Source of the DNA: Asanoa ferruginea
GTDB taxonomy: Bacteria; Actinomycetota; Actinomycetes; Mycobacteriales; Micromonosporaceae
NCBI RefSeq assembly: GCF_003387075.1
Contig: NZ_QUMQ01000001.1
Span: 2,542,001 to 2,606,000 of the forward strand
Reading direction: 5' to 3'
Length of the DNA: 64,000 nucleotides
In this document: piece after piece, positions 43,085-51,495 of the stretch
Position numbering within the stretch: position 1 is the first letter of the stretch
How the letters are laid out: every line of letters begins with the position of its first letter
The notes under the pieces: model-generated
What the model was told of the DNA's origin: nothing
Database searches by the model: none
What the model saw: only the letters and a program-made list of their open reading frames with translations
Made by a program: the position numbers and the translations under genes

Positions 43085-44599
43085 TCAGGTGGCGCGGGTG
43101 CGCGTTAGGACGACGGCGCAGGCGCCGACGAGGATCAGGAGGGCGCCCAGGCCCGCGAGTGTGCCGGCCGGCGCGCCCGTAATAGGCAGGCCGCCGCCGC
43201 CACGGGGTGGCGCGGGATCGGTCGGGCCGTTGACCACGATCGCCGCCCGGTTGTTGGCGGCGGCGCCGTCGTCGAGGCCGGTGACCTTGACCGCGCCGTC
43301 GGTGCGGCCGGCCCGGTCGATTCGCAGGTCGAAGGCGAAGCCGGCGGTGAAGTCGGCGTAGACCGGTAGGTCGGGTCGGCAGCGGTAGGCGGCGGCACCG
43401 GGCGTGCCGCCGTTGACGGGCTCGGCGATGCCGCTGACCAGTGGTGCGCACTCGCCGGGCACCGCGGTCGCGGTGGTGCCGGGCGGGATCGTGATGTCGA
43501 CCGCGACGGCGGCGCCGTTGTGGTCGTCGAGTGCGGCCGGGCCGGAGTTGTGCAGACCGAGCGACACCGACCGGACCGCGCCGACCGGGCCGCGCACGGC
43601 CGCACCGGCCGCGGCCAGGTCGGTGCCGTTGCGGCCGGTCACCTTGACCGACACCGAAGTGCTGTTGTTGCTCGGCTCGGTGTCGGCCTGGGGCGGCAAC
43701 GGCCGCGCGTCGCGCAACGCCAGTTCGCCGGTCAGCGGCAGGTCGCCGTCGGTGCCCGGCTCGCCGCCGGAGTAGCCGTGGCCGGCCAGGAACGCCTCGT
43801 AGTCTTCGGCCTCGGCCGCGGTGAACCAGGTGGCCTCGAGGTCGCGGGTCGTCGGCGCGGCCGTGTCGGCGCCGACCTGGAACGGCAGCACCGCCGTGTA
43901 GGTGGCACCCGGAGTGAACTCGCCCGCGAACGAGCAGCTGCGGATCCGGTCCAGTACGTACATGCAGTTGTTGAACTTGCGGGTGGCGCGGAACGCGTAC
44001 ACGTCGGTGAAGTAGATCCTGGGTTCGTTGACGGCGGTTGCCCCGGCGACGTCGACCCGCAGCGGGAGCGTGAACGACTCGCCCGGCGCGCGGCTCAGTG
44101 CGGTCGACGGGCCGGCGACCAGGTCGACGCCGTCGCCCACCCGAACCCATGACGACGTGCTCGAGGTGAGCCCGACCCCGCCGGCGCTGACGTTGAGCTG
44201 CAGCGGGCCTTCGCCGCCGGACGTGCCGTCGACGGCCCTGATCACGACGTCGAATTCGCCCGGCAGCGGGCTGGCGCCCAGCCGGAGCTGGTCGCGGGTG
44301 CAGGTGAGGATCAGCGGGTCCACAAGGGAGCATCCGGAGCCGGCCGGTGCGACCACCTCGGCCACGCCGTCGAGGGCGCTGAAGTCGTAGGTGACCTCGA
44401 CGTCGTCGAGCACCAGCGACTCGGCGGAGATGAGCGTGACGCCGGCGACGACCCCGGGCCCGCCGATCGCGACGGTGACATCCCGCATGGCGACCGCCAC
44501 GATTTCAGGGGCGGCGATCGCGGGCGGCGGTGCGATCACGAGGGCGGCGGCGGCCGCACCGCAGCCGCCGATCAGCGTGCGCGCGATCCTGCGCAGCAT
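43085..44599 (-). CDS. LPITG cell-wall-anchored surface protein
   Basis: 504 residues. A signal peptide (MLRRIARTLIGGCGAAAAALVIAPPPAIA) leads to a long beta-rich ectodomain with at least two conserved-repeat (DUF11-like) modules around DVTVAIGGPGVVAGV and VSLGLHNSGPAALDDHNG. Near the end a Gly-rich linker precedes LPITG (471-475), a hydrophobic helix and the basic tail RTRAT: a complete sortase signal. It should be attached to peptidoglycan by a sortase not in this window. It is divergent from the sigma factor gene, with 160 bp between. Confidence 0.85.
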   Translation of the reverse strand: MLRRIARTLIGGCGAAAAALVIAPPPAIAAPEIVAVAMRDVTVAIGGPGVVAGVTLISAESLVLDDVEVTYDFSALDGVAEVVAPAGSGCSLVDPLILTCTRDQLRLGASPLPGEFDVVIRAVDGTSGGEGPLQLNVSAGGVGLTSSTSSWVRVGDGVDLVAGPSTALSRAPGESFTLPLRVDVAGATAVNEPRIYFTDVYAFRATRKFNNCMYVLDRIRSCSFAGEFTPGATYTAVLPFQVGADTAAPTTRDLEATWFTAAEAEDYEAFLAGHGYSGGEPGTDGDLPLTGELALRDARPLPPQADTEPSNNSTSVSVKVTGRNGTDLAAAGAAVRGPVGAVRSVSLGLHNSGPAALDDHNGAAVAVDITIPPGTTATAVPGECAPLVSGIAEPVNGGTPGAAAYRCRPDLPVYADFTAGFAFDLRIDRAGRTDGAVKVTGLDDGAAANNRAAIVVNGPTDPAPPRGGGGLPITGAPAGTLAGLGALLILVGACAVVLTRTRAT

Positions 44600-44759
44600 C
44601 TCGCATCCTCCCCAGGGATCGATGCGCAGCCTAGTTATCGGAGATCAGAATCGCGATACCGCGCACGCTAGTCTGGCCGAACGGCTGAATATCGGTGATC
44701 ATCGCAGCGCTTCGTCTGCCCGCGGACGTCGTCCAGGCAGAGCCATCCCGGAGGTACCC

Positions 44760-45257
44760 GTGACGCCGCTGACGTACGAGGAGTTCGCCGATGTCCAACT
44801 CGGCGCCATGCTCCGGTACGCCGTGATGCTCTGCGGCGATCCGCACCTGGCACAGGATCTGGTGCAGGAGACGATGGTCCGGGTGCAGCTCAACTGGCGG
44901 AAGGTGGCCCGCGCCGACGCGCCCGACCGCTACGTGCGCCGCATGATCACCAATCAATACCTCGACTGGCGGCGCGGTTCGTGGCTGCGCCGGGTGCTGC
45001 TGCGCGCCGAGCCCGACGAGGCGTCCCGGGTCTCGCCCGTCGACCACGCACAGACCACCGCCGACCGCGACCAGATCTGGACCTGGCTCGCCCGGTTGCC
45101 CAAGGCGCAACGCGCGGCCCTGGTGCTGCGTTACTACGAAGACCTGCCGGATGCCGAGATAGCCGAGATCCTCGGTTGCGCGGTCGGCACGGTACGGTCG
45201 TCGATCTCGCGGGCCCTTGCGACCCTGCGGGCGGAAATGGTGGAGACCTGCCCATGA
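44760..45257 (+). CDS. SigE-family ECF-like RNA polymerase sigma factor
   Basis: 165 residues from GTG 44760, with CCGGAGGTA before it; the frame is open further upstream but overlaps the divergent gene. Region 2: AMLRYAVMLCGDPHLAQDLVQETMVRV and RRMITNQYLDWRRG. Region 4: LPKAQRAALVLRYYEDLPDAEIAEILGCAVGTVRSSISRAL. It matches the large actinobacterial SigE-family group. The stop overlaps the start of an LCP-domain membrane protein (ATGA), which may be its anti-sigma partner. Targets could include the neighbouring surface genes (inference). Confidence 0.92.
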   Translation: MTPLTYEEFADVQLGAMLRYAVMLCGDPHLAQDLVQETMVRVQLNWRKVARADAPDRYVRRMITNQYLDWRRGSWLRRVLLRAEPDEASRVSPVDHAQTTADRDQIWTWLARLPKAQRAALVLRYYEDLPDAEIAEILGCAVGTVRSSISRALATLRAEMVETCP

Positions 45258-46294
45258 TCGAAGAGCAACTGCGCGAGACGTTCGAGCGGCACGAGACACT
45301 CGCGCCGCCGTCGGCTCCGCTGCGCGCGGCCATCGATCGTGCCGTCGTACGCCGCCGCCGCAACCGTCTCACCCGCCGGTTGGCCGGTGCCGCCGCCGCC
45401 CTGGTCGCCGTCGCCTCGTTGCCGTTCGCGCTGAACACGACCGCCGCCCTGCCGGCCATCGAGAACACCATGCTGCCGGGCGCCGCGCCCCCGGTCGACC
45501 GGCCGCTCACGGTCGCGGTGCTCGGTGTCGACGACGACGGCGGGCGCAGCTACCGGGCCGACACGGTGCTCGTCGTGCACGTTCCGGCCGGCAGCCACAC
45601 CGCCTACCTGGTCTCGTTGCCGCGCGACCTGCTGGTGGAGATCCCCGATCGCGGCCGGGCCCGGCTCGGCGAGACCTTCTACTTCGGCAGCCAGCGCAAG
45701 GGCCAGTCGCCGGATCTGGCCGCTGGTGCGGAGTTGACGGCGCGCACGGTCACCGCGACCACCGGGATGCCGATCGACGCCACGGTCACCGTGCGTTTCT
45801 CGGGCTTGCGGGAGGTCACCGACGCGCTGGGCGGCGTGCAGATCTGCCTCGACCGGCCGGTGCCCGCGCGGCGCGGCGACCACATCTACCCGGCGGGCTG
45901 CCAGCGGCTCGACGGCCGGAGCATGCTCGACCTGCTCCGGCAGCGCCGCCTCCCGCACGGCGTCTACGACCGCGACGCCAACGGCCGGGCCTTCGTGCGC
46001 GGCCTGCTCGGCAGTTCGGTCGGCGACCCGGTGCGGCTGGCCCGGGTGGTGAAGGCCGCAGCCGACGGGATCTCGGTCGCCGGCGCCGGGGTCACGACGC
46101 CGCAACTGCTCCGGGTGGCCACCGAGATCGACGCGGTCACCGCGGTCGACATCGGCTCCGACTTCCGCGGCGTGACCATCGACAAGGTGGAATACGAGCG
46201 GCTCGACCCGGCCCGCAGCGCGCCGGTGTTCGCGGCGATCCGCGACAACCGGCTGGTCGACTGGGTCGCGGCCAACCCGAAGGCCGTGCGCTAG
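45254..46294 (+). CDS. LytR-CpsA-Psr (LCP) protein with anti-sigma-like N-terminus
   Basis: 346 residues. The N-terminal 45 residues (MIEEQLRETFERHETLAPP...RAAIDRAVVRRRRNR) look like the cytosolic part of membrane proteins paired with SigE-family sigma factors. One transmembrane helix follows (about 46-64). The outer LCP domain has VAVLGVDDDGG, RADTVLVVHV, SLPRDLLVEIP and the Arg-rich motif LRQRRLPHGVYDRDANGR. LCP enzymes transfer polymers from lipid carriers to peptidoglycan. Coupling to the sigma gene suggests a joined sensor/enzyme; both functions need testing. Confidence 0.87.
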   Translation: MIEEQLRETFERHETLAPPSAPLRAAIDRAVVRRRRNRLTRRLAGAAAALVAVASLPFALNTTAALPAIENTMLPGAAPPVDRPLTVAVLGVDDDGGRSYRADTVLVVHVPAGSHTAYLVSLPRDLLVEIPDRGRARLGETFYFGSQRKGQSPDLAAGAELTARTVTATTGMPIDATVTVRFSGLREVTDALGGVQICLDRPVPARRGDHIYPAGCQRLDGRSMLDLLRQRRLPHGVYDRDANGRAFVRGLLGSSVGDPVRLARVVKAAADGISVAGAGVTTPQLLRVATEIDAVTAVDIGSDFRGVTIDKVEYERLDPARSAPVFAAIRDNRLVDWVAANPKAVR

Positions 46295-46468
46295 CTAGCG
46301 ATAGTCGTCGTCGCCGACGACGACCTGCGACTGCTCGACGGCATCGGCCTCCGGAACCTCGGCGCCGGTGTGCACCGGGTCGTCGCGACCGGCACCGTCG
46401 TCGGGCTGCGCCGGCGTGGCCTGCTCACTCACGTCGGCTTCGGGCCGCTCTTCGTCTGGCTGTGTCAT
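46295..46468 (-). CDS. Small acidic protein, 57 residues
   Basis: AAGGAAGGGAGG lies 8 nt before an ATG (46466-46468). The product begins MTQPDEERPEADVSEQ, is very acidic and disordered, and ends VVVGDDDYR. The stop (46295-46297) abuts the LCP gene stop (46292-46294) in the sequence CTAGCTAG. No family is recognised. The strong Shine-Dalgarno and the fit between flanking genes argue that it is real. Confidence 0.6.
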   Translation of the reverse strand: MTQPDEERPEADVSEQATPAQPDDGAGRDDPVHTGAEVPEADAVEQSQVVVGDDDYR

Positions 46469-46579
46469 CGGCGCCGCCTCCCTTCCTTCTCACCGTACGG
46501 CCGGCGCCCCTTGCCCCGCGGTCAGCGCGGCAAACCCCGGGGCCGCGGCCGGATGCGTGCCGGTGTCACGATGGGTGCC

Positions 46580-46966
46580 ATGGGAATGCTGATCCGGGTG
46601 GTCATCAACGCGATCGCCCTGTGGATCACCGCGCTGCTCGTGCCCGGCATCGACGTGGGCGGCGGCAACGCCGGCCACACCGCCCTGACCGTGCTCGTGG
46701 TCGCCGTGATCTTCGGGGTCGTCAACGCGATCCTGAAACCGATCATCAAGGTCGTCGGGTGTGTTTTCTACATCCTGACGCTGGGCCTGATCGCCCTCGT
46801 CGTCAACGCGCTCCTCTTCCTCCTCACCGACTGGATCAGTCAACAGTTCGACCTCCCGTTCGCCATCGACGGTTTCTGGCCCGCGTTCTGGGGCGCGATC
46901 GTGATGGCCGCGGTGAGTTGGGTGTTGAGCTTCCTCGTCCCGGAGCCGCGCGCCGAGAACGACTGA
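46580..46966 (+). CDS. Phage-holin-4-superfamily membrane protein (YvlD-like)
   Basis: 128 residues from ATG 46580 (ATG 46571 and 46586 are possible). Four transmembrane helices with the family pattern: LIRVVINAIALWITALLVPGI, VLVVAVIFGVVNAILKPIIKVV, LTLGLIALVVNALLFLLTDW and FWGAIVMAAVSWVLSFLV. Despite the name these are chromosomal membrane proteins; the Bacillus member belongs to a cell-envelope stress operon. Its neighbours are envelope and glycolytic genes. Function unknown. Confidence 0.87.
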   Translation: MGMLIRVVINAIALWITALLVPGIDVGGGNAGHTALTVLVVAVIFGVVNAILKPIIKVVGCVFYILTLGLIALVVNALLFLLTDWISQQFDLPFAIDGFWPAFWGAIVMAAVSWVLSFLVPEPRAEND

Positions 46967-47060
46967 CCTGGCTGTCAGGGCATTCTGCTGTTGCGGGATA
47001 CTTTCCTGCGGAGGACAGCGCGGTCCGGCACACGTGACCGGTAGACAAGGAGCGGCAGAC

Positions 47061-48086
<1,026 letters not shown>

Positions 48087-48095
48087 GCGACGCGT

Positions 48096-48124
48096 AGCCC
48101 GGTTCCCTCGTTGGGGACCGGGCT
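48096..48124 (+). terminator. fbaA terminator
   Basis: 12-bp stem AGCCCGGTTCCC / GGGGACCGGGCT (one G-T pair) with a 5-nt loop, followed by TCGTTTT. The T-run also serves as part of the next promoter's -35 region. Confidence 0.88.
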
Positions 48125-48129
48125 TCGTT

Positions 48130-48159
48130 TTGTGGTCTCGTGACCGATTTCGGTACGAT
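48130..48159 (+). promoter_or_regulatory. Leaderless promoter of the gene at 48166
   Basis: TTGTGG (48130-48135) and TACGAT (48154-48159) are 18 bp apart. Six bases separate the -10 from the ATG, so transcription should start at the A of the start codon. There is no Shine-Dalgarno. Confidence 0.6.
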
Positions 48160-48165
48160 CGACCG

Positions 48166-48693
48166 ATGTCTGTGGCATTGACCATCGAGGGGTACGCGCC
48201 GCAGTGGCACCACACGGCTCGCACCCTGGCCGCCGTACACCGTGCTCGGTTTGATCGGCTGATCGACCGCACGCTGGTCGGGGCCTGGGTGATGTGGGAC
48301 CGCGACCGGCAGTCGTGGTTCGCCGAGGGCCCGGTGATCCTCGGTTTCGGCGACACCAACGTCGAGATCACCCACCGCAAGTTCGACGAGTGCGGCATCA
48401 CCTGGGACCAGGTCGACATGTCGATGCCGTTCGACTGGCCCGGCCTGCGCCTCGACTGGCGGGCGGCTGCCCACCCGGCGCTGGCCCGGGTCACCGGCCG
48501 CCGGCTGCGCGAGGTCAACGTGATCGAGCGGATCCTGCCGTCACAGTGGCGGCCGCGGCTGCTCGACGCGATCGAGTTGCGCTTCGAGGGCGCCCGGCTC
48601 GCCGTCTACAACGCGATGGACGAGAACGGCCTGTCCTGCCGCACCGAGGTGACCTGGCCCATCGGCTTCTGGCGACGGGTGCCGATCGCCTGA
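48166..48693 (+). CDS. Protein of unknown function, 175 residues
   Basis: Begins MSVALTIEGYAPQWHHTARTL. Soluble, rich in Trp and Arg, with alternating patterns that suggest beta strands (GAWVMWDRDRQSWFAEGPVIL, LRFEGARLAVYNAMDENGL). No domain recognised. It lies between fbaA and a SEC-C protein gene, 16 bp before the latter's start, so those two are likely co-transcribed from the leaderless promoter. Confidence 0.75.
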   Translation: MSVALTIEGYAPQWHHTARTLAAVHRARFDRLIDRTLVGAWVMWDRDRQSWFAEGPVILGFGDTNVEITHRKFDECGITWDQVDMSMPFDWPGLRLDWRAAAHPALARVTGRRLREVNVIERILPSQWRPRLLDAIELRFEGARLAVYNAMDENGLSCRTEVTWPIGFWRRVPIA

Positions 48694-48709
48694 GAGATAG
48701 GGTTTCGCG

Positions 48710-49714
48710 GTGACAACTGCTTCCCTGCTCGACGGTGACGCGCTGGAACTGATCGCCGGGCAGGCGGTCGACCGTGGCGACCCGGCGGCCGGCGCCGCGG
48801 AGATCGTGGCGATCGTCGACGAGGGCCGGCTGGCCGACCCGACGGATTCCGCCATCGCGCTGAGCCTGGCCGCCGAGCTGCTCCTCGAGGCCGACGACGC
48901 GGCCGGGAGCCTCGCGCTGACCGAGCGGGCCATCGCCGCCCACCGCGCGCAAGGCTCGCCGCCCGACTTCGCGCTCATCTTCCGGGCGCGGCTGATGTTC
49001 CTGCTCGACCGTCCCGACGAGGCGATGGCCGAGCTGGTCCCGCTGCGCCCGCTGCTCACCGAGGATCCAGACGCGGCGTCGGCGATCGCCAACGCGTTGT
49101 TCGCGGGCGACCGCGGCGAGGTCGCGCACGAGTGGCTGACCGAGGCCGTCGCCGAGGCGCAGGCCGCGGTGCCCGAGACGGAGCCAGAAGACGACGCCGA
49201 CCAGCTGCCGACTTTGATCTTCTTCGCCCTGCTCAGCGAGCGGCACGAGGTGCGACACGAGCTCGGCCTGCCGCACGACCAGCTCGACGAGATGGCCGAA
49301 GCGCTGGAGGAGGCGGTCGAAGACGAGCAGCGCGCCGAGCTCGAGGCGGAGCTGAGCCGGCCGGTCCTCTTCTTCCCGGAGGCCGAGTTCGACGAGTTGT
49401 CGCGGCGGCTGCCCGACCTGGCCAGGATCTGCGGGCCGACCTGGGACGAGCACCGCACCGACCTCGAGCGCGTGCTCACCGCTCGCGCGGCCGAGGGGGT
49501 GCCGGTCGACCTGCGGCTCGTGCACGGCTCGGCGGCCGACCTGGCGGCGTTCGTCGAGGGGCGCGACGTCGCCGACGATGTGATCGATCTTTACGTCGAC
49601 GAGCTCGAGGGCCGGGCGGCCGGCGTGTCCTGGCCGCCGGCGCGCAACGACGCCTGCTGGTGCGGTTCCGGGGCCAAATACAAGAAGTGCTGCCTGCCCC
49701 GGTCGCGCGACTAG
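48710..49714 (+). CDS. SEC-C motif protein with helical repeats
   Basis: 334 residues from GTG 48710. The first 260 residues are helical and acidic with TPR-like character (AIALSLAAELLLEADDAAGSLALTERAIAAH). The C-terminus ends in the SEC-C zinc motif CWCGSGAKYKKCCLP (pattern CxCx8CC), as in SecA. SEC-C domains bind zinc and protein partners; the function of standalone proteins is unknown. Its stop shares CTAG with the convergent LOG-type gene. Confidence 0.85.
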   Translation: MTTASLLDGDALELIAGQAVDRGDPAAGAAEIVAIVDEGRLADPTDSAIALSLAAELLLEADDAAGSLALTERAIAAHRAQGSPPDFALIFRARLMFLLDRPDEAMAELVPLRPLLTEDPDAASAIANALFAGDRGEVAHEWLTEAVAEAQAAVPETEPEDDADQLPTLIFFALLSERHEVRHELGLPHDQLDEMAEALEEAVEDEQRAELEAELSRPVLFFPEAEFDELSRRLPDLARICGPTWDEHRTDLERVLTARAAEGVPVDLRLVHGSAADLAAFVEGRDVADDVIDLYVDELEGRAAGVSWPPARNDACWCGSGAKYKKCCLPRSRD

Positions 49715-50895
49715 GCCGGTTTGGTCAGCACCCGCACGGCCTCGGCCACGTCGTCGGTGACGTGGATGGTCGACGACAGGTCGCCGAACCGCGACAGGGC
49801 CATCAGCGGGCGGAGCAGGCTCTCGATCGGCAGCGTCCGGGTCCAGTAGTCGGTGTCCAGGAACACGTAGGCGCCGCTAGCTCCGTCGGTGCCGTAGAAG
49901 GTCTTGGTCGCCGCCTGGAACACCTCCTGGACCGTGCCGGCGCGGCCGGGAGCGAAGACGATGCCGCCGCGGGCCAGGCGCAGGATCATGTCCTCGCGGA
50001 TCGCGTTGGAGAAGTATTTCGCGATCCGACCGGCGAACAGGTTGGCCGGCTCGTGCCCGTACAACCAGGTGGGTATCGCCAGGCCCCCCTCGCGTGCCCA
50101 GTCGTCGCCGGTGGGCGCGAACCGGTCGCGGACCCGCAGCGCCGCCGCGGTGAACGGGTCGTGGTCGAGGAAGTCGGGCGCACCGGCCAGCTCGTCGATC
50201 GCGCTGGTCAGGTCTTCGGCCGGATGGCGGGAGAGGAAGGCGCCGAGGTTGGCGGCCTCCATCACGCCGGGGCCGCCGCCGGTCACGATGAGCTGGCCGG
50301 CCCGGGTGAGCTCCCAGCCCAGCGTGGCGGCCATCCGGTAAGCGGCCGAGCCGCGCGGCACCGCGTGGCCGCCCATCACCCCGACGACCGTGTCGGCGCC
50401 GTGCTCGGCGACCCAGGTCCGGGTCACGTCGGCGAGGCCGTTGTCGATCGCGTGGTCGTGCAGCCGCTGGGCCAGCGCCTCGCGGATCTCCGGCGTCGCG
50501 CCGCCGGCCGCCCGGAAGTGGTCGTAGACCAGCGTGTCGTACATGCCGGCGAAGCCAGCGGTCGCGAAGCCGGCCGAAAGGTCGTCGGGGGTGTAGAGCC
50601 GCGACGGGTGGGTCGGGAAGGGCAGGTCCGGGAAGCCGGGGATGACGTGGGCGCCGCGCAGCACCAGCGCGGCTTCGATCTCCGGTGTCTCGAACCGGCA
50701 GCCGACGAACAGCGCGCCGGTCACGTCGACGCCGGCCAGCTCCGGGATCGGGTCGCTGTCGAGGTGCAGGCCCTGCACGGTCAGCCCGGCGAGACTGCCG
50801 CGGCGCAGGTGATGATCGAGTTCGGCCCGCGACTCGATCTCGTCGGGGGTCGAGTCGGGCAGGGCGACGATGTCGGCGGGTGGTGGGGTCGGCAC
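49711..50895 (-). CDS. LOG/TIGR00730-type Rossmann-fold protein
   Basis: 394 residues from GTG 50895. TACGTT on the minus strand ends 7 nt before it, so the transcript may be near-leaderless. The LOG family signature appears as VTGGGPGVMEAANLGA and FAPGRAGTVQEVFQA (family PGGxGTxxE). The first 120 residues are an extra N-terminal domain with pentapeptide-like LAGVDVTGALFVGCRF. LOG proteins release cytokinin bases from nucleoside monophosphates or bind nucleotides; in PGRAGTVQE an Arg-Ala replaces the usual Gly pair. The substrate is unclear. Confidence 0.82.
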   Translation of the reverse strand: MPTPPPADIVALPDSTPDEIESRAELDHHLRRGSLAGLTVQGLHLDSDPIPELAGVDVTGALFVGCRFETPEIEAALVLRGAHVIPGFPDLPFPTHPSRLYTPDDLSAGFATAGFAGMYDTLVYDHFRAAGGATPEIREALAQRLHDHAIDNGLADVTRTWVAEHGADTVVGVMGGHAVPRGSAAYRMAATLGWELTRAGQLIVTGGGPGVMEAANLGAFLSRHPAEDLTSAIDELAGAPDFLDHDPFTAAALRVRDRFAPTGDDWAREGGLAIPTWLYGHEPANLFAGRIAKYFSNAIREDMILRLARGGIVFAPGRAGTVQEVFQAATKTFYGTDGASGAYVFLDTDYWTRTLPIESLLRPLMALSRFGDLSSTIHVTDDVAEAVRVLTKPA

Positions 50896-50909
50896 GCACC
50901 ACAACGTAC

Positions 50910-50938
50910 GCGAGAGCCCGGCGGCGCCGGGCTCTCGC
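50910..50938. promoter_or_regulatory. Perfect 13-bp palindrome in the divergent LOG/DUF3151 promoter region
   Basis: GCGAGAGCCCGGC and GCCGGGCTCTCGC are separated by GGC. It is 15 bp upstream of the LOG start and covers where its -35 would be. Both flanking genes point away, so it is not a terminator of either. It is a candidate operator or a 5' RNA structure. Confidence 0.5.
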
Positions 50939-51069
50939 ACCGGGTCCTGGGGAGGCTCCGGACTTCTATTTCTAGTCCTTGCGCCAAGGTCACACTTCCG
51001 CCGCACGCGTGACGAAAGCCTCAGCCGTTCAGTCACCGTCCGCGGTCGGTCGCACGGTTGAATGAGCGG

Positions 51070-51495
51070 ATGCAGAACCTGATGCCCGAGCCGCCGGCGA
51101 CCCGGATCCCGGTCGACGAGTCCGCCGCCGCCGCGCTCGAAGTGGCCGAGAAGGACGGCACCGACGCCGCCTACGAGCAGGTCGCAGCCGCGCACCCGAC
51201 CTTCAGCGGTGGCTGGGCGGCGCTGGGGCAGCGGGCGCTCGACGAGGGCCACGCGGTGACCGCCTACGCCTACGCCCGCACCGGCTACCACCGCGGCCTG
51301 GACCAGCTCCGCCGCAATGGCTGGAAGGGCCACGGCCCGGTGCCGTGGTCGCACGAGGGCAACCGCGGCTTCCTGCACAGCCTCTACGTGCTGTCCCGGG
51401 CGGCCGACGAGATCGGCGAGGCCGACGAGGCCGCCCGGTGCGCCCAGTTCCTCCGCGATTGCGACCCCGCGGCGGCCGACGCCCTCGCCGGCTAA
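51070..51495 (+). CDS. DUF3151 family protein
   Basis: 141 residues from ATG 51070 (TTG 51058 is an in-frame alternative). Helical protein with the conserved LGQRALDEGHAVTAYAYARTGYHRGLDQLRRNGWKG and VPWSHEGNRGFLHSLYVLSRAADEIGE. DUF3151 is widespread in actinobacteria, often near fba and purA as here, but has no known function. The stop overlaps the convergent MinD-like gene stop. Confidence 0.9.
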   Translation: MQNLMPEPPATRIPVDESAAAALEVAEKDGTDAAYEQVAAAHPTFSGGWAALGQRALDEGHAVTAYAYARTGYHRGLDQLRRNGWKGHGPVPWSHEGNRGFLHSLYVLSRAADEIGEADEAARCAQFLRDCDPAAADALAG

